Source: Novispirillum itersonii
GTDB lineage: Bacteria; Pseudomonadota; Alphaproteobacteria; Rhodospirillales; Rhodospirillaceae
Direction of reading: 5' to 3'
NCBI RefSeq assembly: GCF_014205675.1
Contig: NZ_JACIIX010000001.1
Coordinates: forward strand, 1 to 64,000
Length of the DNA stretch: 64,000 bases
Position numbers and translations under genes: made by a program. The notes under the pieces were generated by a model. That model did not search any database. It saw only the letters and a program-made list of their open reading frames with translations, and had not been told where the DNA came from. Shown here one piece after another: positions 36,657 through 44,868 of the stretch (position 1 is the stretch's first letter; each line of letters starts with the position of its first letter).

Positions 36657-37433
36657 TTAACCGGTCACCACCACCGGCAGCGCCTCGCCGGGCACCCGCA
36701 GCAGGCGGACCGGGCAGTCATAGACCGCCGACAGAATGTCTGCCGTCGCCGTGTCGGCCACCGGGCCTTCCGCCATCACTCTGCCCTGCCGCAGCAGCAC
36801 CAGCCGGTCAGCATAGCGCAGCGCCAGCGCCAGATCGTGCAGGATCACCGCCACCGCCGCCCCGTCATCGGCCATCCGCCGCGCCAGCCGCATACACTGG
36901 TGCTGGTGCGCCGGATCCAGCGCCGCCGTTGGCTCATCCAGCAGCAGGGTGCGTTGCCCGTCCGGAGCCCCATCCAACTGGGCCAGCGCCCGGGCCAGAT
37001 GCACCCGCTGTTTCTCGCCGCCGGACAGGCCGGGATAGGGCCGCTGCGCCAGTGCGGTCAGGTCGGTGGCGGACAGCGCATCGGCGACCACCGCCGCATC
37101 GCGGGCCGCCCACGACCGCCTGCGGTGCGGGGCGCGGCCCATGGTCACCACCTCCTCCACCGTAAAGGGGAAGGCCAGCGCCCCGGCCTGCGGCACCACC
37201 GCCCGGCGGCAGGCCAGTTCCTGCACCGGCCAGTCCGGCAGCGGGCGGTCATTCAGCCACACCTGCCCGGCATCGGGCCGCAGGTCGCCGGACAGCACCT
37301 TCAGGGCTGTGGTCTTCCCGGCCCCGTTGGGGCCAAGGACCACCGTCACCGCCCCGTCGGGCACGGTCCAGTGATGGTCCTCGATCAGCGCCCGGCCACC
37401 CCGGCGCACCGTCACACCCTGTACTGTCAGCAT
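36657..37433 (-). CDS. hmuV: Heme ABC transporter ATP-binding protein
   Basis: ATPase of the periplasm-to-cytoplasm heme importer, 258 residues. Walker A GPNGAGKTT, Q-loop VVPQAG, signature LSGGEKQRVHLARALAQL, Walker B TLLLDEPTAALD and the switch His in VAVILHDLALAL are all present. The sequence style (MLTVQGVTVRRGGRALIEDHHWTVPDG) matches HmuV. It follows the permease gene after 12 bases. Confidence 0.95.
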   Translation of the reverse strand: MLTVQGVTVRRGGRALIEDHHWTVPDGAVTVVLGPNGAGKTTALKVLSGDLRPDAGQVWLNDRPLPDWPVQELACRRAVVPQAGALAFPFTVEEVVTMGRAPHRRRSWAARDAAVVADALSATDLTALAQRPYPGLSGGEKQRVHLARALAQLDGAPDGQRTLLLDEPTAALDPAHQHQCMRLARRMADDGAAVAVILHDLALALRYADRLVLLRQGRVMAEGPVADTATADILSAVYDCPVRLLRVPGEALPVVVTG

Positions 37434-37445
37434 CGTCCGGCCCTT

Positions 37446-38537
37446 TCAGACCCCGCCTGCGGCACGGACCCGCAGCAACATCACCAGAAAGAACGGTCCG
37501 CCGATCCCGGCCATCACCAGCCCGACCGGCATTTCCGCCGGAACGGCGATGGTGCGGGCGATCAGGTCTGATCCGGTCAGCAGGATCGCCCCCATGCAGG
37601 CCGCCCCCGGCAGCACCCGGCGGTGGTCCGGCCCGGCCATCAGCCGCACCAGATGCGGCGCGACCAGACCGACGAAGGCAATGGTCCCGGCCACCGCCAC
37701 CCCGGCCCCGACGCCCAGCGCCACCAGCACGATGCAGACCCGTTTCAGAGCCTCGACCCGCACGCCAAGGTGATAGGCCTCGGCTTCGCCCAGCAGCAGC
37801 AGGTTCAGGGCCCGGGCGGTGAACAGCACCCCGCCCAGCGCCAGCGCCATCAGCACCGCCGCCGGAATCAGGGTGCCGGGCGTCATCGCCCCCAGCCCGC
37901 CCATGGTCCAGAAGGTCAGCTGCCGCATCTGCGCATCATCGGCCAGATAGACGAACAGGCCGATCACCGCGCCGCCGAGGGCGTTCATGGCAATCCCGGC
38001 CAGCAGCATCAGCGACAGCGACGGCTGGCCGTCGCGGACCGAAAAGGTATAGACCAGCGCCGTCACCGCCAGCCCCCCGGCAAAGGCCGCCACCGGCAGC
38101 ACCATCCCGGACGGCAGCGCCCCGAACAGCGGCAGGCTGCTGCCCAGCACGATGGAGGCCGCCGCCGCCACCGCCGCCCCGGACGACACCCCGATCAGCC
38201 CGGGGTCGGCCAGCGGATTGCGGAACAGCGCCTGCATCACCGCCCCCATCACCGCCAGCGTCGCCCCGATCAGGGCGGCCATCGCCACACGCGGCAGGCG
38301 GATCACCGACAGCACGGTGACGGTGGCTTCATCCAAGGGGGCCCCGGCCCACAGGCCGGTCCAGCCGAACAGCATGTGCAGCACCGCCGAGGCGGGCACC
38401 GCCATCGCCCCGGTCATGCCCGCCACCACCACGACCACGACCACCCCCAGCGCCAGCCCGGGGATCACCCAGGCGCGTGGGGACCGCAGGGCGGCCAGAC
38501 CGCCGCCGGAGCGGCGGCCAAAGGCCAGCGCCGTCAT
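37446..38537 (-). CDS. hmuU: Heme ABC transporter permease (FecCD family)
   Basis: Inner-membrane permease, 363 residues with about nine or ten hydrophobic helices. FecCD-family motifs include RLPRVAMAALIGATLAVMGAVMQALFRNPLADPGLIGVSSGA, MLLAGIAMNALGGAVIGL, GTIAFVGLVAPHLVRLMAGPDHRRVLPGAACMGAILL and the C-terminal PAEMPVGLVMAGIGGPFFLVMLLRVR. The start overlaps the hmuT stop by four bases (ATGA), and hmuV follows, so the three form a coupled transport unit. Confidence 0.95.
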   Translation of the reverse strand: MTALAFGRRSGGGLAALRSPRAWVIPGLALGVVVVVVVAGMTGAMAVPASAVLHMLFGWTGLWAGAPLDEATVTVLSVIRLPRVAMAALIGATLAVMGAVMQALFRNPLADPGLIGVSSGAAVAAAASIVLGSSLPLFGALPSGMVLPVAAFAGGLAVTALVYTFSVRDGQPSLSLMLLAGIAMNALGGAVIGLFVYLADDAQMRQLTFWTMGGLGAMTPGTLIPAAVLMALALGGVLFTARALNLLLLGEAEAYHLGVRVEALKRVCIVLVALGVGAGVAVAGTIAFVGLVAPHLVRLMAGPDHRRVLPGAACMGAILLTGSDLIARTIAVPAEMPVGLVMAGIGGPFFLVMLLRVRAAGGV

Positions 38538-39451
38538 ACCGGCACCTCGGCCAGCCGCTCGGCCAGATCCCGCGCCGCCGCCGGGGTGCGCGGGCCAAGG
38601 CCCTGCAACAGGCTGGCCTCCACCGTCAGCACCCGCCCGGCCCGGGCGGCGGCACTGCCCGCCAGCAACGGCAGCGCCTGCAATCCGGCCAGACCGCCCA
38701 TCTGCTTCAGGGCCTGATCCGACACCAGCAGCACATCGGGGTTCAGCGGCAGCAGGGCTTCCGCCGACACCGGCTTCCAGCCGCCCTGTCCGGCAAAGGC
38801 ATTGCGGGCCCCGGCCATGCTGATCAGGCCGTCAATCGGGGTCTGGGCCCCGGCTGCCATCGGGGTGGAATGACCGATCAGCAGAAACAGCACCGACCGC
38901 CCGGTGGCCCCGGCCACCGGCAGGGCGGCCAGATCAGCCCCGATCCGGGTCGCCAGCGCCGCCGCCGCCGCCTCAGCCGACAGAACCGCGCCGCAGCGGC
39001 GGACCACCGCCACCAGACCGGCGGCATCGACGGCGGGGGGCAACTGTTCCACCCGCACCCCGGCGGCCCGCACCTGCGCCAGCGCCTCCGGCGGACCGGC
39101 ATCATGCTGGGCCAGAATCAGGTCCGGCCGCAGGGCCAGAACCCCTTCCGCCGCCAGCTGGCGCAGATAGCCGGTGCGCGGCTTGTCGGCCAGCGTCGCC
39201 GGAGTGGTGGTGGTGGTATCCACCCCGACAATCCGCGACGCCCCGATCAGCGCCTCAGCAATTTCCGAGACCGGCCCCCCCAGCGTGACAACCCGCTGCG
39301 GGGCCACCGCCGCCCGGGCAGAACGGGCAGACAGCCCGCCGCCCGCCAGCAGGACGCCCCCGGCCGCCGCCAGCCCCAGCAGGGACCGGCGGGACAGGCT
39401 GTGGTTCAGCAGAGACAGACGGGACAGATCCCGCCGGGTGGAGACGGTCAT
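38534..39451 (-). CDS. hmuT: Heme-binding periplasmic protein
   Basis: Substrate-binding component of the heme importer, 305 residues, class III (helical-backbone) binding protein. The N-terminus carries a Tat-like signal (LSRRSLLGLAAAGGVLLAGG, cleavage near ARA-A). The mature sequence starts with RVVTLGGPVSEIAEALIGASRIVGVDTTTTTPA, typical of HmuT. AAGGAGGG precedes ATG 39451; the open frame extends 47 codons further but would overlap hmuS. It is coupled to hmuU. Confidence 0.94.
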   Translation of the reverse strand: MTVSTRRDLSRLSLLNHSLSRRSLLGLAAAGGVLLAGGGLSARSARAAVAPQRVVTLGGPVSEIAEALIGASRIVGVDTTTTTPATLADKPRTGYLRQLAAEGVLALRPDLILAQHDAGPPEALAQVRAAGVRVEQLPPAVDAAGLVAVVRRCGAVLSAEAAAAALATRIGADLAALPVAGATGRSVLFLLIGHSTPMAAGAQTPIDGLISMAGARNAFAGQGGWKPVSAEALLPLNPDVLLVSDQALKQMGGLAGLQALPLLAGSAAARAGRVLTVEASLLQGLGPRTPAAARDLAERLAEVPV

Positions 39452-39464
39452 CGCGGTACCCTCC

Positions 39465-40556
39465 TTACTCAGCGGCCTGCGCCACGGCGCGGCGCGGCAG
39501 GGCGGCCAGCAGGGCGCGCCAGTCGTCCCGCTCCTGCTCCCCTTCCCGGCGCTCGCCGAACAGGATGCAGAAGTTGTCCCCGTTGGCGTCATACAGTTCC
39601 AGCGAGGTCACATGGCCGTCGGCATGCGGCTTGCGCACCACCCAGGCGGAGGCGATGCCGTCTTCGCGCAGGTGCAGGGTGAAGCCGGGGTCCATGATGT
39701 TGAACCAGTTATCAATGATGCGGACGGTCTTCACCGCGCCGGTGTGGATCTGCACGTTGCCGCGGTTGCCGACGAACACCATGATCGGTACTTCGGCGTC
39801 CACCGCGCCCTGTACCACCTGCCGCAGGGCATCCAGCTGCACTTCCTCGGCAAATTCCGGGGCCAGCCGCAGGGCCTGATGGCGGCCGACACCGGCCTTC
39901 TTGACGATGCCATGGAACTGATGGACATCGGTCATGCCGCGCCACGCCGACAGCAGGGTATCGACATCCACCGCGTCATCCGCCGGATCAGCGGCGCGGT
40001 CCGGCACCAGATCGGCGATGAAGCCGGGGGTCTGGTCGTCCGCCACATGGGCGGCGGTCAGGGCCTGAAACGCCGCCAGATCGGTGGTATCCCGGGCGAA
40101 AATCTTCAGGATGGAATCGCCGTGGGCGTCAAACACCTGAATGCTGTGGCGCGGGCCGGTCTTGGTCTGGGTGGTCACCGCAAAGGCCACCGCCCACTTG
40201 CCGAGGAACATACGGAGGTCAATGGTCCGGTTCAGCACCAGCCCCATCGCCGGGGAAATGGTCATGTTGCCGAAGGTGCCGACCTTCTCATGCACCGCCC
40301 ATTCATTGCGGGTCAGCACCATCACATCGCCACAGGCCGGCAGGCCTTCCAGCAGGGTCTTCCACTCCGTGGTCAGGCGGCGGACCGAACCATCGGCACA
40401 GCCACAGGCGACGATATGGGCTTCGGAAACGTGATGCTGGGCGGCGACATCGCGCAGGCGGCCATTGCCGGTTCCGGCGGCGGCGGCGGTCCACAGGCCG
40501 GTCAGGGTGGCGGTCAGGGCCGCATCGGGCGCGGCAATAAAGGCAGAGGCAGTCAT
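39465..40556 (-). CDS. hmuS: Hemin-degrading factor / heme chaperone HmuS
   Basis: Cytoplasmic heme-handling protein of the HemS/HmuS/PhuS family, 363 residues with the expected tandem structural halves (about 25-180 and 200-355). Repeated patterns are visible: GDVMVLTRNEWAVHEKVGTF with LRMFLGKWAVAFAV in the first half, and VPIMVFVGNRGNVQIHTGAVKTVRIIDNWFNIMDPGFTLHLREDGIASAWVVRKP in the second. Family members pass heme to a heme oxygenase or degrade it directly. ATG 40556 gives the normal N-terminus. It lies between tonB and hmuT. Confidence 0.94.
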   Translation of the reverse strand: MTASAFIAAPDAALTATLTGLWTAAAAGTGNGRLRDVAAQHHVSEAHIVACGCADGSVRRLTTEWKTLLEGLPACGDVMVLTRNEWAVHEKVGTFGNMTISPAMGLVLNRTIDLRMFLGKWAVAFAVTTQTKTGPRHSIQVFDAHGDSILKIFARDTTDLAAFQALTAAHVADDQTPGFIADLVPDRAADPADDAVDVDTLLSAWRGMTDVHQFHGIVKKAGVGRHQALRLAPEFAEEVQLDALRQVVQGAVDAEVPIMVFVGNRGNVQIHTGAVKTVRIIDNWFNIMDPGFTLHLREDGIASAWVVRKPHADGHVTSLELYDANGDNFCILFGERREGEQERDDWRALLAALPRRAVAQAAE

Positions 40557-40599
40557 GACGGGTCCTGTCTGATGAGAAGGAAAGAAAGGAAGGAACGGA

Positions 40600-41559
40600 T
40601 CAGCGCAGACGGAACTGCACCGGAATCTCCACCCACAGGCTTCCGTGGTCGGAGACGGCAAATTTCCAGCCGGACACCGCCCTGACGGCGGCGGCGTCGA
40701 GGCTGTCCACCCCGCTGCCGGTCACGATACGGACTGTCCGGGGCACCCCGCCCCCTTCGACCAGAGCCCGCACCACAACCGTTCCTTCCAGACCAAGCTG
40801 AACGGCGCGGCGCGGATACTCCGGCGGCTTCGGGGGTTCAAGGTAACGGGCATCCCGGCTGACCGGGACACCGTCCTCCCCGCGGAGGAGAGACGGCTCC
40901 GCCGGGACTGGAAGGGAAACAGAAGAGGGCGCGGCGGCGACCGGACCGATCGGGGCCGACGGTGCCGCAGCGGCAGGAAGATCGGGGGCCGGAACGGGAG
41001 CCGGGGCCAGAGCCGGTGACGGCGGAACCGTCTTCATCACCGGCGTTGCCACGGGCCGGGGCCGGGCCGGGGGTTTTTCAGCCTGAGTCTTTTTAACCTG
41101 AGTCTTTTCAGCCGACGCCTTATCCCGGGGCTGCGGCTTCGGGACCGGCGGCGGGACGGACAGGTCTGTCACCGCTGCCGCCGTCAGCACCGGGGGCGGC
41201 ACCTCGGCCGCAGGCTCAACGGCCTCCGACGGAACCGGCTCCGGGGGGATCCCGGGGGCAGACTGGACCGGCACAGAAGCCGGAGCGGGCGTGGCAGCAG
41301 GCGGTGCCGTCCATGTCAGGGAAATTGCGGGAGCAATGATCTGGGGGGCAGGGGCGGACGGGGTCGGCAGCGGATCCCGCAGCAACAGCAGGGCCACACC
41401 GGCATGGACCAGCAGCGAAGCCAGCGCCGTGGCGGTGGTAATGCGCGGATTGCGGCCCTGTGCCTCGCCGGGCAGCGGGCAGGCCAGCGGCGGCAAACCC
41501 GCCGCACCGCCAAAAGCCGGTGCTGAAAATCCCTGTGCCGTCGCCATGGCCTGCGCCAT
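40600..41559 (-). CDS. tonB: TonB energy-transducing protein
   Basis: Inner-membrane anchored periplasm-spanning protein that powers TonB-dependent receptors; 319 residues. A single N-terminal anchor (ALASLLVHAGVALLLL) is followed by a long Pro/Ala/Lys region (about 75-235), then a C-terminal TonB domain (PEYPRRAVQLGLEGTVVVRALVEGGGVPRTVRIVTGSGVDSLDAAAVRAVSGWKF). GGAGAGG precedes ATG 41559. It is the first gene of the hmu operon and divergent from the heme receptor, with a Fur-like box between. ExbB/ExbD are not seen nearby. Confidence 0.92.
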   Translation of the reverse strand: MAQAMATAQGFSAPAFGGAAGLPPLACPLPGEAQGRNPRITTATALASLLVHAGVALLLLRDPLPTPSAPAPQIIAPAISLTWTAPPAATPAPASVPVQSAPGIPPEPVPSEAVEPAAEVPPPVLTAAAVTDLSVPPPVPKPQPRDKASAEKTQVKKTQAEKPPARPRPVATPVMKTVPPSPALAPAPVPAPDLPAAAAPSAPIGPVAAAPSSVSLPVPAEPSLLRGEDGVPVSRDARYLEPPKPPEYPRRAVQLGLEGTVVVRALVEGGGVPRTVRIVTGSGVDSLDAAAVRAVSGWKFAVSDHGSLWVEIPVQFRLR

Positions 41560-41953
41560 TGCCGCCTCTCCGTGCCATCCCGGCTGCCACACGGCAGGTC
41601 CGGGGGTGAAAACCCTCAGACCGCACCGGAAGGGACTCCCCTCAACGGACGGCGGCCTGATCCGGGCTGGCAGAAGGACGCAGGGCGTCCGGGCTGGCTG
41701 GGATGTCGGGCATAGTAATCAGGCCATTCCTGTTATGCAAATGAAAATGACTTGCATTCGTGATCCGGGGCCGGTATTCCCTGTCTCAGGCCACGGACCG
41801 GACGAGAGACCCGGCCCGCCCCAACCCCTTCCCAGACCAATCACCGCCCGGCCCTCCCTTTGGCCGGGTCCGCCGCCTGCTGTCTGCCGTGCCCCTGCGC
41901 GGCGGTGTCAGGCAGCCCCCGCCCCCTTTGTCTGGTCAAGAGATCGAACTGAC
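41560..41953. other. Divergent promoter region between tonB and heme receptor
   Basis: A 394-base gap between divergent starts. The only AT-rich part (about 41713-41760) contains a Fur-like inverted repeat. No HemP-type small gene is evident. Confidence 0.65.
41735..41757. promoter_or_regulatory. Fur-like operator
   Basis: ATGCAA, ATGAAAATGAC, TTGCAT: an inverted repeat whose interior has the AATGAAAATGA pattern of Fur boxes. Its place between tonB-hmu and the heme receptor makes iron control very likely. Confidence 0.75.
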
Positions 41954-44023
41954 ATGACCCCCTTCTCCCGCCTCCTGCGTGCCTCCACTGCCATGGCGCT
42001 GGTTTCACCGCTGCTGGCCGCATCCCCGGCCCTTGCCCAAAGCACCACAGCCCAAAGCACCACCGCAGCCGCCCCGGCGGTCCCGACCTATTCGATGGGC
42101 GCGGTGACCGCCACCGCCGACCGTACGGAAAAGGCCGCGATCGACACCGCCGCCCCGGTCTCCGTCCGCACCAACGAGGAACTGGAGCGGTTCATGCCCT
42201 CCAGCGTCTCCGACATGCTCAGCGGCATTCCCGGCGTCACCGCCTATCAGACCGCCGGGCAGCCGGGCACCAAGATCAACATCCGTGGTCTTCAGGATTT
42301 TGGCCGCGTCAACGTGATGGTTGACGGGGCCCGCCAGAACTTCCAGCGCAGCAGCCACGGCCAGAACACCGTGGTGTTCATCGACCCCGACCTGATCGGG
42401 CAGGTGGACGTGGTGCGCGGCCCGTCCGCCGTCGTCTACGGCTCCGGGGCCATCGGCGGCGTCGTCAATTTCCAGACCAAGGATGCCAAGGACCTGCTGC
42501 GCAAGGGCCAGACCTTCGGCGGACAGGTCACCGCCGTTTACGGCGACAACGCCGCCGAACGGCGTGGCTCGGTCAGCGGCTATGCGGTGGCCGACTGGGT
42601 GGATGTCGTCGCCTCCGTCTCCGCCAGTGACCGTGGCAACTTCAAGGGCGGCGACGGCGTGAAGGTCAACGCCTCCGGCTGGGAAAGCGAAAGCGGTCTG
42701 GCCAAGATGACCCTGACCCCGAACGACGCCCACCAGCTGCGGGTGTCGGCCATGCGCAGCAGCTTCGACTACACCGCCGGCAGCGGTGCCACCGCCGACA
42801 AACTGGAAACCGACACCGACACCTTCACCCTGCGGCACCGCTTCACGCCGGAAAGCACCCGGCTGATCGACCTGACCACCAACCTGACCTATACCGACAC
42901 CGACCAGAACGAAACCCGGACCGGCAGCACCTCCAACGGCCGCAAGACCCACGTGCAGGTCACCACCCCCGGCATCGACCTGTTCAACACCTCGCGGTTT
43001 GAGACCGGCAGCGTCGGCCACGCCCTGACCATCGGCGGCGATGCCTTCCATGATGAGGTCACCGCCACCCGTGGCACCGGGGCGCTGGAATTCACCCCCG
43101 GCGGCGAACGCACCATCGCCGGGGCCTATATTCAGGATGAAATCGCCCTGAATGAACGCCTGAGCCTGATCGGCGCGGTGCGGTTTGACACCTACGAGAT
43201 GGAAAGCGGCTCCCAGACGGTGGAAGACACCGCCGTGTCGCCGAAGCTGACGCTGGGTTACGTGGTGACGCCGGGGGTGCAGGTTTACGGCTCGTGGGCA
43301 CAGGCCTTCCGCGCCCCGTCGATCACCGAAACCCTGATCAACGGCACCCACCCGGCCCCGGCGCCGTTCCGCTTCGTCCCCAATCCGGGGCTGCGCCCGG
43401 AAACCGCCGAGAACATGGAAATCGGCACCAACGTCAAGTTTGACAACATCGCCCTCGCCAACGACCGCCTCCAGTGGAAAACCTCAGTCTACCGCTCCGA
43501 GGTGGACGACTACATCAGCGAATACTTCAACATGGTGTTCGGGGCCGGTGGCGCGCCCAATTTCTCCGCCTCCACCTACGGCTACCGCAACGAAGCCGAA
43601 GTCACCCTGCACGGGGTTGAATCCGAACTGGTCTATGATGCCGGATTCGCCTATGCCGGGCTGACCCTGACCAGTGCCCGGGGCAAGAACACCCAGACCG
43701 GGAAGAAGCTGACCTCCGGCCTTGGCGAACGCGCCAGCCTGACCCTCGGGGCCCGCGACCGCAGCAACGGCATTGACGGCGGCTGGAAGATGGATGGCCG
43801 TCTGGGCCTTCAGGATGTGCATGATTCCGCCGACGGCGCACAGGCCAGCGGCTACCTGCTGCATGGGCTGTATGTCAGCTACACCCCGCCGCAGCTGGAT
43901 GACCGCCTGACCCTGCGGGCTTCGGTCGATAACCTGTTCGACACCGAATACCGCGACCGCCTCCAGACTGACTCTCTGGAGCAGGGCCGCACCGTTAAGG
44001 TCGGCGGCACCGTCCGCTTCTGA
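41954..44023 (+). CDS. hmuR: TonB-dependent heme/hemoglobin receptor
   Basis: Outer-membrane ligand-gated channel for heme, 689 residues. Signal peptide MTPFSRLLRASTAMALVSPLLAASPALA; a plug domain (about 55-170) with FMPSSVSDMLSGIPGVTAYQ, GTKINIRGLQDFGRVNVMVDGARQNFQRS and VDVVRGPSAVVYGSGAIGGVVNF. A 22-stranded barrel follows, with the heme-receptor FRAPS box and NPGLRPE box flanking a histidine (NGTH). It ends in an aromatic residue (GGTVRF), as usual for barrel proteins. The open frame runs upstream into the intergenic region, but only ATG 41954 gives a signal peptide. Confidence 0.95.
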   Translation: MTPFSRLLRASTAMALVSPLLAASPALAQSTTAQSTTAAAPAVPTYSMGAVTATADRTEKAAIDTAAPVSVRTNEELERFMPSSVSDMLSGIPGVTAYQTAGQPGTKINIRGLQDFGRVNVMVDGARQNFQRSSHGQNTVVFIDPDLIGQVDVVRGPSAVVYGSGAIGGVVNFQTKDAKDLLRKGQTFGGQVTAVYGDNAAERRGSVSGYAVADWVDVVASVSASDRGNFKGGDGVKVNASGWESESGLAKMTLTPNDAHQLRVSAMRSSFDYTAGSGATADKLETDTDTFTLRHRFTPESTRLIDLTTNLTYTDTDQNETRTGSTSNGRKTHVQVTTPGIDLFNTSRFETGSVGHALTIGGDAFHDEVTATRGTGALEFTPGGERTIAGAYIQDEIALNERLSLIGAVRFDTYEMESGSQTVEDTAVSPKLTLGYVVTPGVQVYGSWAQAFRAPSITETLINGTHPAPAPFRFVPNPGLRPETAENMEIGTNVKFDNIALANDRLQWKTSVYRSEVDDYISEYFNMVFGAGGAPNFSASTYGYRNEAEVTLHGVESELVYDAGFAYAGLTLTSARGKNTQTGKKLTSGLGERASLTLGARDRSNGIDGGWKMDGRLGLQDVHDSADGAQASGYLLHGLYVSYTPPQLDDRLTLRASVDNLFDTEYRDRLQTDSLEQGRTVKVGGTVRF

Positions 44024-44048
44024 TCTTCCTTCTCCTGCCCATCGGCGT

Positions 44049-44079
44049 GGGGCTGCACCGGTCTTTCCGGTGCGGCCCC
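44049..44079 (+). terminator. Stem-loop between heme receptor and VOC gene
   Basis: A 13-pair stem (GGGGCTGCACCGG / CCGGTGCGGCCCC, one wobble), loop TCTTT, followed by only a weak T-rich tail. It probably lets part of the transcript continue into the VOC gene. Confidence 0.6.
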
Positions 44080-44118
44080 ATTCCTTATTCCCCCCTCCCT
44101 CTCTCCGGAGATCTCCCC

Positions 44119-44505
44119 ATGTTTCACACCGTTCCCCCGGCCCCGTCGGTGGCCGTTGCCCTGCCGATCCTGATCACCGCCACCTTTGCCGAGACCCTCA
44201 GCCAGTACCGGCGGCTTGGGTTTGCCCCGGTTTATGAAGACAGCAACTACGGCATCCTGCGGCTGGGGCCGGTGGAACTCCACCTCTCCATGGTCAGCGC
44301 CGTGCCGCAGCCGCCCTGTGTTGCCTCCTATATCCGCTGCGAGGATGTCGATGCCTGGCACCGGGCGATGACCGCCAGCGGCGAACCCGGGTTTTCCCCG
44401 GTGGCTGACCGGGACTGGGGCATGCGGGAGTTCTATTTTCTTGATAACGCCGGAAACCTGCTGAAATTCGGCCAGTCGATCGAAACGCCGGCTGAAAACC
44501 GTTAA
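44119..44505 (+). CDS. VOC-family (glyoxalase/bleomycin-resistance-like) protein
   Basis: Small protein of 128 residues with the vicinal-oxygen-chelate fold pattern: ETLSQYRRLGFAPVYEDSNYGILRLGPVELHLSM in the first half, and SYIRCEDVDAWHRAM with WGMREFYFLDNAGNLLKFGQ in the second. This version is usually annotated as a bleomycin-resistance protein, a drug-binding rather than catalytic member. CGGAG lies eight bases before the ATG. It follows the heme receptor by 95 bases and is probably co-expressed with it, which raises the question of a role with tetrapyrrole ligands. Confidence 0.85.
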   Translation: MFHTVPPAPSVAVALPILITATFAETLSQYRRLGFAPVYEDSNYGILRLGPVELHLSMVSAVPQPPCVASYIRCEDVDAWHRAMTASGEPGFSPVADRDWGMREFYFLDNAGNLLKFGQSIETPAENR

Positions 44506-44868
44506 CCGGTCCTGCCCTGCGGGGAGACCGCACACTGGAGTCTTTCTGACCGGGCGGGGCAGAACGGAAAGAAATGCCGTCAGAGTCTGCCGAGTCCCGG
44601 GGCATTTTTACCGGCCTCCCCCGCACCGCAGTATGCTTTTTCGCTGATTCACGGTCCGGGCGGGAACACCCTGAAAATCCAGCGCCCACGCCCGGTCCGG
44701 GCCGGTCCAGCCGGTTGTTTCCGGCGGATTTTTCCGGTCTGTCCCGGCAGGTTTTGCCTACCGTTAACTCCTTTTTCACCGTGCAGGCATAGGGTCTGAT
44801 CAAACCAGTGTTGTGACGGGACGCCGACCAGCCCTTTCGGGCGGCGTAAACGAACAGGAACGGAAGCA
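44506..44868. other. Intergenic region upstream of fliF
   Basis: A 363-base gap ahead of the main flagellar cluster. No gene is seen. T-rich patches (about 44755-44780) may hold the promoter. I did not find a sigma-54 pair with correct GG-N10-GC spacing here. Confidence 0.5.

Noticed and set aside
44506-44868. Sigma-54 promoter upstream of fliF
   Set aside because: The best candidate (near 44742) has GG and GC eight, not ten, bases apart.
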